DNA of 64,000 bases from Oceanospirillum sp048264105 (GTDB lineage: Bacteria; Pseudomonadota; Gammaproteobacteria; Pseudomonadales; Halomonadaceae): assembly GCA_048264105.1 (NCBI GenBank), contig JBLXDJ010000001.1, positions 124,001 through 188,000 of the forward strand, read 5' to 3'. The position numbers and the translations under genes were made by a program. Shown here piece after piece: positions 33,874 to 41,942 of the stretch (position 1 is its first letter; each line of letters begins with the position of its first letter). The notes under the pieces are model-generated. The model did no database searches and had not been told where the DNA came from. It was given only the letters and a program-made list of their open reading frames with translations.

Positions 33874-34670
33874 TGCTGGAAGTACGGGACCTGTCCTTAG
33901 CCTTTGGCGATCTGGTGCTGGCAGACCAGCTGAGTTTTACTCTGGACGCGGGCAAAACCCATGTGATTATCGGGCCGAACGGCACGGGCAAAAGCACGCT
34001 GTTTAAGGTGTTGTTTGGTGATGTTAAACCCCAGTCCGGTGAGCTGCTGTTTGACTCTGAGCATCTTGATTACCGCAATCTGAATCACTGGCGTCAGCAC
34101 TTTGGCTATATGCCGCAGGATATTCGGTTGGATATTGGCCTGACCGTTCTGGAAGTGGTTTTATTGGGACAGCTGAACGCGCTTTCCCTCAAGCTGGCTG
34201 ACCCTATGATCGAATCGGCACTCAAGGCGTTGGATCAGATCGGCATGCTGCATCTGGCGCAGCGGGATGTGCGCACCCTGAGTGGTGGTCAGTGTCAGAT
34301 GATTCTGTTTGCTCAGGCGCTGATGCGTAACCCGAGAATTCTGATGCTGGATGAGCCGGTCAGTGCGCTGGATCTGCATTTTCAGCAGGTGATGCTGGAT
34401 CATCTGGACCAGCAGACCCACAGCAAAAACTGGGTCTCTATTATGGTGCTGCACGACCTGAATCTGGCGGCACAGTATGCGGATAATCTGCTGGTGCTGA
34501 AAGGTGGGAAACTTCTGGCGCAAGGTGCCCCGAATGAGGTGCTGACCTCGGATCTGATCGAAGAGCTTTACGGTGTTAAAGCGGAACTGGCCTACGACCA
34601 GCAGGGCGTCCCTTTTGTTCGTACACCCCGCCGTCGTCTGATGCATTCGCCGGTGTCGCTGGTCTCATGA
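33873..34670 (+). CDS. ABC transporter ATPase (FecE/BtuD type)
   Basis: 265 residues. Walker A GPNGTGKS (residues 34-41), a Q-loop near YMPQD, signature LSGGQ (about 136-140), Walker B ILMLDEP and H-loop VLHDLN are all intact. It powers the adjacent FecCD permease. Its start overlaps the permease stop and its stop overlaps the MFS start by 4 bp. Confidence 0.94.
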   Translation: MLEVRDLSLAFGDLVLADQLSFTLDAGKTHVIIGPNGTGKSTLFKVLFGDVKPQSGELLFDSEHLDYRNLNHWRQHFGYMPQDIRLDIGLTVLEVVLLGQLNALSLKLADPMIESALKALDQIGMLHLAQRDVRTLSGGQCQMILFAQALMRNPRILMLDEPVSALDLHFQQVMLDHLDQQTHSKNWVSIMVLHDLNLAAQYADNLLVLKGGKLLAQGAPNEVLTSDLIEELYGVKAELAYDQQGVPFVRTPRRRLMHSPVSLVS

Positions 34671-35893
34671 ATCCCGCCTATCTGTACCGTGAGCTGAAGC
34701 AGGTTTCCGCTGCGGGACGGGTGCTTATCCTGAACGGATTCAGTTTTAACCTCGGTTTTTACATGTTGCTGCCCTATCTGGCAGACCATCTGCAGCGTCA
34801 TCTCGGTTTGAGTCCCTGGCATGTGGGGCTGGTGATCGGGCTTCGGGTTTTAAGTCAGCAGGGATTGTTTCTGGTCGGCGGCACCCTTGGCGATTACCTC
34901 GGCTACAAACGGCTGATCCTGTTGGGCTGTCTGGTGCGTATCGCGGGATTTTTACTGCTGGCGGTAGCGGGGCAGTTCTGGGCTTTGCTGTTAGGTGCGT
35001 TTCTGACCGGCTTTGCCGGAGCACTCTTTACGCCATCCAGTAACGCGTATCTGGCCCATGAAGCCCCGGATGCCCTGCGTCGGGATCGTATCTTTGCTCT
35101 GCAGAACTGGAGCAGCGAAACGGGTATGTTCCTCGGGCCTCTTGTGGGTATGGCCTTGCTGGGTTTTGATTTTGTCTGGGTCGGGCTGGCGGCGGCTGGC
35201 TTATTCGCCCTGCTGTTTTTGATTCAGTGGGTCTTTCTGCCGGAGCTGTCGACGCAGGAAAAACGTCAGGGGGGCGAGCCCTTCTGGCGTCAGTGGCAAC
35301 GCATGGTGCAAAACCGCGCCTTTATCGGTTTTGTCGCCTTTGCCTGCGGTTTTCATCTGCTGTTTCATCAGCTTTATCTCTCCCTGCCCTATGAGGTGGA
35401 AAGCAGAGGCTTAGGCTCAGAGGTGATTACCCTGGTGTTTATGATCTCCTCAGTGTTGGGAATCTTCTTCCAGATGCCGGTCAGTCGTCATGTGCCTGAG
35501 CTGATCGGCAGAAGCCGCACCATGGCTTTGGGCTTAACCCTGATGGGTTGCGCTTTTCTCTGGTTCTCGACAGATTTTGCACCGGATGCACGGCTGGCCT
35601 TTGTGGGCTTTGCGGTTAATTTCAGTCTGGGCTCTATGCTGGTGATGCCGCTGCTTGCATCCAGTGTGCCGAGGTTTTGTGATAAGTCTGAACTGGGCAG
35701 TTACTACGGTTTCTACTCCTGCGTGGGTGGTGTCGTCGCCTTTGCAGGGCATTCTCTGATTGGTGGTTTGTTGTCGATCCCTGAGCTGAATACCGATCTG
35801 ATCTGGCTGGGGCTGGCGATCACAGGTTCTGTAGCGGCCGCCGGCTTGTATTATCGGATGCGACGGGCAGATCAGATGGCTCCCGTCTCCTGA
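34667..35893 (+). CDS. MFS transporter co-transcribed with the iron ABC genes
   Basis: 408 residues, twelve predicted helices. The loop-2/3 signature GGTLGDYLGYKRLIL fits the MFS GxxxDxxGRR motif, and the fold resembles drug/siderophore exporters. The ATG overlaps the ATPase stop (ATGA), so it belongs to the Fur-regulated operon. It could export a siderophore or move the chelator across the inner membrane. No siderophore synthesis gene or TonB receptor is in the window, so the chelate identity is open. Confidence 0.85.
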   Translation: MNPAYLYRELKQVSAAGRVLILNGFSFNLGFYMLLPYLADHLQRHLGLSPWHVGLVIGLRVLSQQGLFLVGGTLGDYLGYKRLILLGCLVRIAGFLLLAVAGQFWALLLGAFLTGFAGALFTPSSNAYLAHEAPDALRRDRIFALQNWSSETGMFLGPLVGMALLGFDFVWVGLAAAGLFALLFLIQWVFLPELSTQEKRQGGEPFWRQWQRMVQNRAFIGFVAFACGFHLLFHQLYLSLPYEVESRGLGSEVITLVFMISSVLGIFFQMPVSRHVPELIGRSRTMALGLTLMGCAFLWFSTDFAPDARLAFVGFAVNFSLGSMLVMPLLASSVPRFCDKSELGSYYGFYSCVGGVVAFAGHSLIGGLLSIPELNTDLIWLGLAITGSVAAAGLYYRMRRADQMAPVS

Positions 35894-35937
35894 TGGCGGC
35901 CTGATCTTGTGCGTGTTTCTGAATCCCCCCCCTTTAT

Positions 35938-35965
35938 TAAAGGCCAATAGATAAAGGCCAATAGA
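35938..35965 (+). repeat. Perfect tandem 14-bp duplication
   Basis: TAAAGGCCAATAGA occurs twice back to back, 45 bp after the MFS stop and just before a terminator. Confidence 0.9.
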
Positions 35966-35974
35966 ATTTGCCTG

Positions 35975-36006
35975 AAAAAACGGTCAGCATAAGCTGGCCG
36001 TTTTTT
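35975..36006 (+). terminator. Terminator of the iron transport operon
   Basis: AAAAAACGGTCAGC pairs with GCTGGCCGTTTTTT around a 4-nt loop (one G-T pair). Confidence 0.92.
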
Positions 36007-36035
36007 GTCTGCAGGTCGCCTGAAAGGAGAATTTT

Positions 36036-36422
36036 GTGATTGTTATCTATGGTATTAAAGAGCAGCTTAACCCGATTAAAGCCCAGCTGTCGGATGTAAT
36101 TCATGGCTGTATGCAGTCCGTATTGGGAATGCCGGAAGGTAAGCGCGCTCAGCGTTTTATCCCGCTTGAGGCGGATGATTTTTACTACCCCTCGGATCGT
36201 TCACCGGCGTACACCGTGATTGAAATTAACATGATGAAAGGGCGCAAGCCGGAAACACAAAAGGCGCTGATCAAGGCGTTGTTTCAGGAGATTGAAACAC
36301 AACTGGCGATTTCTCCGGTCGATATTGAGATCACCATTAAAGAGCAGGAGGCTTATCAGTGGGGATTTCGGGGTATGACCGGTGATGAGGTGCGTGATCT
36401 GAACTATAAAGTTAATGTGTAA
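36036..36422 (+). CDS. Tautomerase-superfamily protein lacking Pro1
   Basis: 128 residues, starting with GTG six bases after AAGGAG. The sequence has the beta-alpha-beta pattern of the 4-oxalocrotonate tautomerase/MIF fold (YTVIEINMMKGRKPETQKALIK, then DIEITIKEQEAYQWGF; quoted in part). The amino-terminal residue after Met is Ile, not the catalytic Pro used by tautomerases, and no nearby alternative start exposes a Pro. It may therefore be non-enzymatic or use another mechanism. The next gene lies 17 bp downstream, so the two are likely co-transcribed. Confidence 0.78.
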   Translation: MIVIYGIKEQLNPIKAQLSDVIHGCMQSVLGMPEGKRAQRFIPLEADDFYYPSDRSPAYTVIEINMMKGRKPETQKALIKALFQEIETQLAISPVDIEITIKEQEAYQWGFRGMTGDEVRDLNYKVNV

Positions 36423-36439
36423 CCGGTTAAGGGGGAACA

Positions 36440-36676
36440 ATGAAAACGATGAGTTGCAGAGAGTTAGGTGGCGCTTGTGATCAGCTTTTTCATGCAGAAA
36501 CCTTTGAGCAGATCGCTGAGATGAGCAAGCAGCACGGTATAGAGATGTTTAAGCAGCAGGATGCCGCTCATCTGGAAGCGATGCAGAAGATGCAGCAACT
36601 GATGTCTGACCCTGCAGCAATGGAGGCCTGGTTTGAGTCCCGGCGTGAAGCGTTTAATGAACTGCCGGATAATTGA
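36440..36676 (+). CDS. DUF1059-like small protein
   Basis: 78 residues. The N-terminus MKTMSCRELGGACDQLFHAETFE closely fits DUF1059 (quoted at its motif, Cys-RELGG-Cys). A helical, Met/Gln-rich tail (AMQKMQQLMSD) follows. Function unknown. GGGGGAACA precedes the ATG. It is downstream of the tautomerase-like gene in an apparent two-gene unit. Confidence 0.8.
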   Translation: MKTMSCRELGGACDQLFHAETFEQIAEMSKQHGIEMFKQQDAAHLEAMQKMQQLMSDPAAMEAWFESRREAFNELPDN

Positions 36677-36791
36677 TTAAGCGCGCTGGCAGTTCTTGCA
36701 CTTAGGGGCGCTTTGGATAATCCTGTTTGTCCGTTTATATCACCGCTACTGATTCACGCCCTCGGCAAGCCAAATAATTAAGGATAGTGTT

Positions 36792-37235
36792 ATGCAGATC
36801 TCCGGAAAATTTAATGTCGCCCTCAATCCTCAGGATATCTACGCCGAGGGTGCTGATGGTATGGCGCTGGGGCGTATGTCGATTGATAAGACATTTTTCG
36901 GTGAGCTGGAGGCGACCAGTAAAGGCGAGATGCTGAGTGCTTTGACACCGACCAAAGGTTCTGCCGGATATGTCGCTATTGAGCAGGTAAGCGGCACCCT
37001 TTGCGGAAAAACCGGCAGTTTTGTGCTGCAGCACTTCGGGCTGATGGATCGCGGTTACGATCAGCTGATTCTGGAAGTGGTACCGGACTCCGCCACCGGT
37101 GAGCTGGAGGGCTTAAAAGGCTGCATGAAGATCCGCATCGAAGAGAGTGACCAGCACTTTTACGACTTTGATTTTCATCTGCCGGCATTAACATCGGAAG
37201 CCGATGCTGCAGCGGATCAGGAAGCCAAAGCCTAA
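36792..37235 (+). CDS. DUF3224 family protein
   Basis: 147 residues, soluble, beta-rich, with the DUF3224 pattern: SIDKTFFGELEATSKGEML, then GYVAIEQVSGTLCGKTGSF and LKGCMKIRI. Related proteins are small barrel-like proteins of unknown function. It has its own terminator. Confidence 0.85.
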   Translation: MQISGKFNVALNPQDIYAEGADGMALGRMSIDKTFFGELEATSKGEMLSALTPTKGSAGYVAIEQVSGTLCGKTGSFVLQHFGLMDRGYDQLILEVVPDSATGELEGLKGCMKIRIEESDQHFYDFDFHLPALTSEADAAADQEAKA

Positions 37236-37257
37236 GCTTTGCCCACAGAAGACGACC

Positions 37258-37292
37258 ATAAAAAAACCGAACTCACTGAGTTCGGTTTTTTT
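37258..37292. terminator. Bidirectional terminator
   Basis: ACCGAACT pairs with AGTTCGGT around CACTG, with an A run before and a T run after. It separates the DUF3224 gene from purK. Confidence 0.92.
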
Positions 37293-37316
37293 GTTTAACG
37301 CTGTGGCAAATTGGGC

Positions 37317-38432
37317 TTAACCTTCCGGATAAACCTTCGCCAGAGTGGCGTTAATCTGGGCATCCAGATCTTCGTAGCTGTCGGCTACCAGATTGATATG
37401 GCCCATCTTACGACCCGGACGCAGGCTCTTGCCGTAGCCGTGCAGCTGCTGGTCGCTGTTGACCAGAACGCTGTTGTCCATCTCAACACCTAGCAGGTTC
37501 ACCATGCCGGTGATCTTCATCGCCTGAGTATTACCCAGTGGCAGACCCGTGATAGCGCGAACGTGGTTGTTGAACTGGCTGCTGATGCAACCCAGCTGTG
37601 TCCAGTGACCGGAGTTGTGCACGCGCGGAGCCATCTCGTTAACCACCAGATGCTCTTTGCCATCAACGTCGGTGACAAAGAACTCAATCGCCAGAATACC
37701 CACGTAGTTGGACGCCGCCAGCAGTTTGTTGGCGATCTCTTCCGCCTGCTGCTGCAGTTCCGGTGTCAGGTTCGGTGCCGGAGCCTTAGAGGTCAGCAGC
37801 GTACCGTCGCGGTGCAGGTTTTCGGTCAGCGGATAGAAGCGGCTTTCACCTTCGGCATTGCGAACGGCGATCATGGACACTTCACGTTTGAAGGTGACAA
37901 AACCTTCCAGTACGCAATCCAGATTACACACGTCTTCATCCAGAGCGGCAGCATCGTCTGCGCTCTTGATGCGCCACTGGCCGTAGCCGTCGTAACCGCC
38001 GGTGCAGGTTTTCAGAATCGCCGGATAGCCGATCGATTCCAGTGCATCCAGAATCTCCTGACGGTTGCCGGTGCGACGGTAAGGAGCCACATCAACACCC
38101 TGTTCGTTCACCCAGCTCTTTTCCAGACCACGGTGACGGCAGGTTTCCAGCATTTTCGGATCAGGATAAACCGGGCAGAACGCCTGCAGTGCTTTCAGGC
38201 GATCCGTATCCACCGCTTCTTTCTCAACGGTGATGACGTCCGGCTCGCCCAGAGCCTTGTACAGGGCTTCCGCTTCCGGGAACTCCTCGTCGTAGATCAC
38301 TTCACCAAGGCTTGTGATCGGATCAAGGGAATCACCCTGCTGCACCAGATAGCTGAACTGAATACCCATAGGCCAGGCAGACAGGGCCATCATGCGGGCC
38401 AACTGGCCGCTACCGACAACGGCAACTTTCAT
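37317..38432 (-). CDS. purK: N5-carboxyaminoimidazole ribonucleotide synthase PurK
   Basis: ATP-grasp enzyme that carboxylates AIR with bicarbonate and ATP to N5-CAIR in purine synthesis. 371 residues. GSGQLARMMALSAWPMG at the N-terminus, GGYDGYGQW for nucleotide binding, EGFVTFKREVSMI and NEMAPRVHNSGHWT for metal/ATP are all seen. GAGGATTGACGT precedes the ATG. It lies 140 bp below purE on the same strand, the standard purE-purK order, though with an unusually long spacer for this operon. Confidence 0.95.
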   Translation of the reverse strand: MKVAVVGSGQLARMMALSAWPMGIQFSYLVQQGDSLDPITSLGEVIYDEEFPEAEALYKALGEPDVITVEKEAVDTDRLKALQAFCPVYPDPKMLETCRHRGLEKSWVNEQGVDVAPYRRTGNRQEILDALESIGYPAILKTCTGGYDGYGQWRIKSADDAAALDEDVCNLDCVLEGFVTFKREVSMIAVRNAEGESRFYPLTENLHRDGTLLTSKAPAPNLTPELQQQAEEIANKLLAASNYVGILAIEFFVTDVDGKEHLVVNEMAPRVHNSGHWTQLGCISSQFNNHVRAITGLPLGNTQAMKITGMVNLLGVEMDNSVLVNSDQQLHGYGKSLRPGRKMGHINLVADSYEDLDAQINATLAKVYPEG

Positions 38433-38486
38433 ACGTCAATCCTCAAACTTGCATGATGACTCATGCTTTGCATTCTAAAATCTTTT

Positions 38487-38521
38487 AGCAACAAGCGGGC
38501 TGAAACCGACAGCAACAAGCG
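38487..38521. repeat. AGCAACAAGCG direct repeat, 24-bp period
   Basis: AGCAACAAGCG is found at 38487-38497 and 38511-38521, with a degraded third copy (GACAAGCGG) near 38538. It lies in the purE-purK spacer beside a GC-rich hairpin (38543-38564) that lacks a T run. Confidence 0.65.
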
Positions 38522-38572
38522 AATGAGAGCCTGTAATGACAAGCGGGCGCAAAAGCGCCCGCTGACAGAAGG

Positions 38573-39061
38573 TTAGTCGGTGACCAGTTCGAAGGCCACG
38601 CCATCAGTCTGCTTCTTACGGAATTCGATCAGACGCTCACGCAGGGCGTCGTCTTTCATGGCCAGCATCTGTGCTGCCATCAGGCCTGCATTATAAGCAC
38701 CGGCTTCACCAATCGCCTGAGTACAAACGGCAACACCGCGAGGCATCTGTACGATAGACAGCAGACTGTCCATGCCTTTCAGGTGACGGCTGGCAACGGG
38801 TACCGCTACAACCGGCAGGTGGGTTTCAGCGGCGATCATGCCCGGCAGATGAGCTGCGCCACCGGCACCGGCGATAATCACTTCGGTACCTTCTTCGTGG
38901 GCGCGGGTTGCAAACTCAACCAGTCGCTGAGGGGTGCGGTGGGCAGAAACAACACCAGCAACATATTCAACACCCAGCGCTTCTAACGGCTTGGTGGCTT
39001 CCTGCATGGTGGCCCAGTCAGACTGAGAACCCATTACGATGGTGACTTTAGCAAATTTCAT
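38573..39061 (-). CDS. purE: N5-CAIR mutase PurE (class I)
   Basis: Converts N5-CAIR to CAIR, the step after PurK. 162 residues. MGSQSDWATM (phosphate/substrate loop), AHRTPQRL and GAGGAAHLPGM with VPVASRHLKGMDSLLS are the class I PurE motifs. It is first gene of purEK. Confidence 0.95.
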   Translation of the reverse strand: MKFAKVTIVMGSQSDWATMQEATKPLEALGVEYVAGVVSAHRTPQRLVEFATRAHEEGTEVIIAGAGGAAHLPGMIAAETHLPVVAVPVASRHLKGMDSLLSIVQMPRGVAVCTQAIGEAGAYNAGLMAAQMLAMKDDALRERLIEFRKKQTDGVAFELVTD

Positions 39062-39445
39062 TACGGTAGCTCTCCGTTTTTATAGTGCAGCCCGGCTGAC
39101 AACCCGTGTCTGATGTTTACCCGTTTGCGGGTTGCCACACCAAATTTTAAAAGCACGTTTCCGGCACTTTTTAAAAACAATAACAGTAAGACCTGATCCG
39201 TTTCGGATAAGGTCGCTGACAAAGTATACGGGCTGAAATAAAGCTGTTTGTCATAACCAACCTTGCCCTCTGTGGGCAGCCTGCTGTCAGACGGGTTTAA
39301 GGTGTACCGTCCAGCAGAGTTGGTTCAGCGAAAAAGAGGCGCACTATTATGCCTTAATTTGAGAAGAGATAAAAATTATTCTGCTTAAAGGCGGGGGAGG
39401 AACAGGGTAAGTCCCTGTTCCTTATCGATAATTCGGGTGCTGAGA
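39062..39445. other. Long intergenic region upstream of purE
   Basis: About 380 bp between purE and the carbonic anhydrase gene, both on the minus strand. It holds a CATAAT -10-like box on the minus strand (39346-39351) followed by a GC-rich discriminator, which would give purE a long leader. A hairpin GGAACAGGG/CCCTGTTCC at about 39402-39420 without a T run lies just below the carbonic anhydrase stop. No PurR box is convincing. Confidence 0.4.
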
Positions 39446-40108
39446 TTAGCTCTGAACCCGTTCAATCACGGTTGCGTACTGCTGTTCAAACTCCTGAAAC
39501 TCGGTGTCGTTGTGGTTGCAGCAGCGTACACCACCGGTCTTGATGTTGTAGATCCAGCCGTGGATATCCACCTTGCCCGTGGCCAGTTTTGCGGCAACTG
39601 CCGGATGGGTGCGGATATGCTGAACCTGTTGAAGAACGTTCTGCTCAATCGCCTCATCCAGATACTCATGACCGATACATTCGCTATGAGCAATATCGTG
39701 GCGCTCACGTACGATCTCCATGGCAGAACGGCAGTGACCCAGCCACTCTTTTACGTGAGGCAGACCATCCAGGGCGTTTATATCCAGCGCCCCTTTGATT
39801 GCGCCGCAGTCGGTATGGCCGCAGATAATGATGTGGCGAACACCCAGTACCGCAACGGCATATTCAACAGAAGCGGTCATGCCGCCGGTTTCGTTACTGT
39901 GGGGCGGGATAATATTTCCGGCGTTACGACAGATAAACAGATCGCCGGGAACCGTGCCGGTCAGCAGGTTCGGGTCAATACGGGAATCGGAACAGGTAAT
40001 AAAGAGAACATCCGGGCTTTGGCCAGAAGCCAGAGTGCCAAACAGATCCTTATGTTCGGGGTACACATTCTGGCGAAAATTCAGAACGCCCTTAACAATT
40101 TTGTCCAC
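39446..40108 (-). CDS. can: Beta-class carbonic anhydrase
   Basis: Interconverts CO2 and bicarbonate in the cytoplasm. 220 residues. Zinc ligands Cys39 (in FITCSDSRID), His98 and Cys101 (in ICGHTDCGA) and the Asp41-Arg43 dyad are intact, as is GDLFICRNAGN. It starts with GTG; GGAG lies upstream. It is adjacent to purEK, whose PurK step consumes bicarbonate, and lies ~9 kb from dabBA. Whether its bicarbonate chemistry serves either is inference. Confidence 0.94.
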   Translation of the reverse strand: MDKIVKGVLNFRQNVYPEHKDLFGTLASGQSPDVLFITCSDSRIDPNLLTGTVPGDLFICRNAGNIIPPHSNETGGMTASVEYAVAVLGVRHIIICGHTDCGAIKGALDINALDGLPHVKEWLGHCRSAMEIVRERHDIAHSECIGHEYLDEAIEQNVLQQVQHIRTHPAVAAKLATGKVDIHGWIYNIKTGGVRCCNHNDTEFQEFEQQYATVIERVQS

Positions 40109-40426
40109 GCTGAGCCATCTCCAATGGTTGTTTCTTATGGTCGGTGCAGTCCGCGGGAAAATGGTCGGCTGCCCGTTATTTTTTCTGCGGGCTATTTTCT
40201 ACTAAAGTCGCGCAAGATAAAAATAATTCTTTGTAGAAAACGTAGTGGTTTTGTAGCGGGGTGATGGATAAGCAGGGCTGAAGGTAAAAAAAGCAAAGAT
40301 CCCGTGCCGAGAATTGACCGTTCTTATCACGGGTCTTTGCAAAGGCCGGGGCACTAACGGGAGTGGCCAGCATCAAGTGAGAGAGTTATCACGGGCGTCT
40401 GCGCTGACGCCCGGTCTAAGGCTTTT
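40109..40426. other. Intergenic region between can and the YjiH-like gene
   Basis: Contains the terminator at 40286-40340 and a second GC-rich hairpin (about 40392-40413, CGGGCGTC/GACGCCCG) lacking a T run. The part nearest can is AT-rich and should hold its promoter. Nothing else is seen. Confidence 0.5.
40286..40340 (-). terminator. Terminator downstream of the ureohydrolase-YjiH operon
   Basis: On the minus strand GCAAAGACCCGTG pairs with CACGGGATCTTTGC (one mismatch) and is followed by TTTTTTT. It lies ~90 nt below the YjiH-like stop. Confidence 0.85.
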
Positions 40427-41836
40427 TTAGCCCACCAGCCAGTGGCCAAGCAGGGCGATAATCGGCAGGGTAATCAGGGTGCGGATGATAAAGATCACGA
40501 ACAGTTCCGGCAGATTCAGCGGGATCTTGGACTTGATCAGCAGCACGCCGACTTCTGACATATAGATCAGCTGGGTCATGGAGACACCGGCGATCACAAA
40601 GCGGGTCAGTTCGCTTTCAATACCCTTGCCGACAATGGCGGGCAGGAACATATCCGCAAAACCAACCAGAAGCGCCGGTGCAGCTTTGGCGGCTTCAGGC
40701 AGTTGCAGCAGTTCAAGCAGCGGAATAAAGGGTGCAGACAGCCAGGTGAAGATCTGGGTGTATTCGGTCAGCGCCATTGCCAGCGTGCCGATCGCCATAA
40801 CCAGCGGCAGCAGGCCAAACCAGATATCCGCCACGTTATGCAGGCCGGTTTTGATCAGTTGGCCAAAGCCCGGTGCTTTCTGAGCACGGACAACCGCCTG
40901 ATGAACGCCCCATTTGTAGAGGGAAACATCACTGGGTACATCTTCTTTAATCTGCTTACCAACGCCTTCAGCGTATTCATCTTTCTTCCAGCTCAGGGGT
41001 GGCAGACGCGGCGTAATAATTGCGGCGATAAAACCGGCAACCAGTACAGCAGCGTAGAACTCGATAAAGAGGTGGCCAATACCGATAAAGTCAGCCACAA
41101 CCAGACTGAAAGCGATGGATGCGATGGAGAAGTTGGTGGCGATCACAGCGGATTCGCGCTTGGAATAGAAGCCGCCCTGATACTGTTGTGTCGTAATCAG
41201 AACGCCCACGGTGCCGGAGCCGATCCAGGAGGCAACCGCATCAATGGAGGAACGACCGGGCAGACGGAACACCTTACGGAAGACATTACGTACCAAGGTG
41301 CCGATAAACTCCATCAGGCCGAAGTCCACCAGCAGTGGTAGCAGCAGTGAGGCAAAGAAGAAGAAGGTGATCAGCGCCGGTGCCAGATCGTAGAGCACAA
41401 CACCGCCGGTGTTACGGTTCCAGATCCACTCGGGGCCGATCTCCTGCCAGGTCAGAATGACAAAAGCAGCACCCAGAACCCGAAGCGCCAACCATGGCAG
41501 GCTCACACGGAAGATGGAGCCGAGGGCGCTGTTTTTCAGTTTTTCGGTTTCCGGCATCAAGGAAACAATCACAGAGACCGCCGCTGAAATGCTCAGCAGA
41601 GCAACGGTAATCAGTGGCAGATCTTCTTTCAGCAGCGCTTTAAAGAAGTCGGCGATAACGCCCATGCCAATGGTCACTTTGCCTTCTACAAAGATAGGCG
41701 TCAGAAAGAAAAGTACGCCGATCAGAGAGGGAATGATGAACTTCAGATAATCCTTGCGGCTGAAATGTTCGTTCACATCACCGGTCTGATCCAGCAGAAC
41801 CTGACTGGCTTCAGTTTTGTCTAGATTTACACTCAT
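40427..41836 (-). CDS. YjiH-family membrane protein (nucleoside-recognition gate domain)
   Basis: 469 residues, about ten to twelve hydrophobic helices. The centre (RSSIDAVASWIGSGTVGVLIT) and the C-terminal half (KGIESELTRFVIAGVSMTQL) match YjiH/gate-domain transporters, whose substrates are mostly unknown. It follows the ureohydrolase gene by ~100 bp on the same strand and shares its terminator, so it probably imports the guanidino compound or exports a product. That role is inferred from position. Confidence 0.85.
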   Translation of the reverse strand: MSVNLDKTEASQVLLDQTGDVNEHFSRKDYLKFIIPSLIGVLFFLTPIFVEGKVTIGMGVIADFFKALLKEDLPLITVALLSISAAVSVIVSLMPETEKLKNSALGSIFRVSLPWLALRVLGAAFVILTWQEIGPEWIWNRNTGGVVLYDLAPALITFFFFASLLLPLLVDFGLMEFIGTLVRNVFRKVFRLPGRSSIDAVASWIGSGTVGVLITTQQYQGGFYSKRESAVIATNFSIASIAFSLVVADFIGIGHLFIEFYAAVLVAGFIAAIITPRLPPLSWKKDEYAEGVGKQIKEDVPSDVSLYKWGVHQAVVRAQKAPGFGQLIKTGLHNVADIWFGLLPLVMAIGTLAMALTEYTQIFTWLSAPFIPLLELLQLPEAAKAAPALLVGFADMFLPAIVGKGIESELTRFVIAGVSMTQLIYMSEVGVLLIKSKIPLNLPELFVIFIIRTLITLPIIALLGHWLVG

Positions 41837-41942
41837 AGGGGAATCCTGTTGTCTTTATTGTAGTGTTGATCTGTTTTTATCGTTGTGAATCACGCCCTCG
41901 TTGCCAGCAGAGGGCGTGTTGTTCTGTGTTGCAGGGGTTCGC

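Noticed and set aside
37563..38456. A 297-residue plus-strand open frame antisense to purK
   Set aside because: The opposite strand encodes a full PurK with all motifs, so this is a codon-usage shadow.
39100..39150. PurR box upstream of purE
   Set aside because: CCCGTTTGCGGG only partly resembles the PurR palindrome and is not centred like one.
40392..40413. GC-rich hairpin just below the YjiH-like stop as a terminator
   Set aside because: No T run follows on the minus strand; the better terminator is at 40286-40340.
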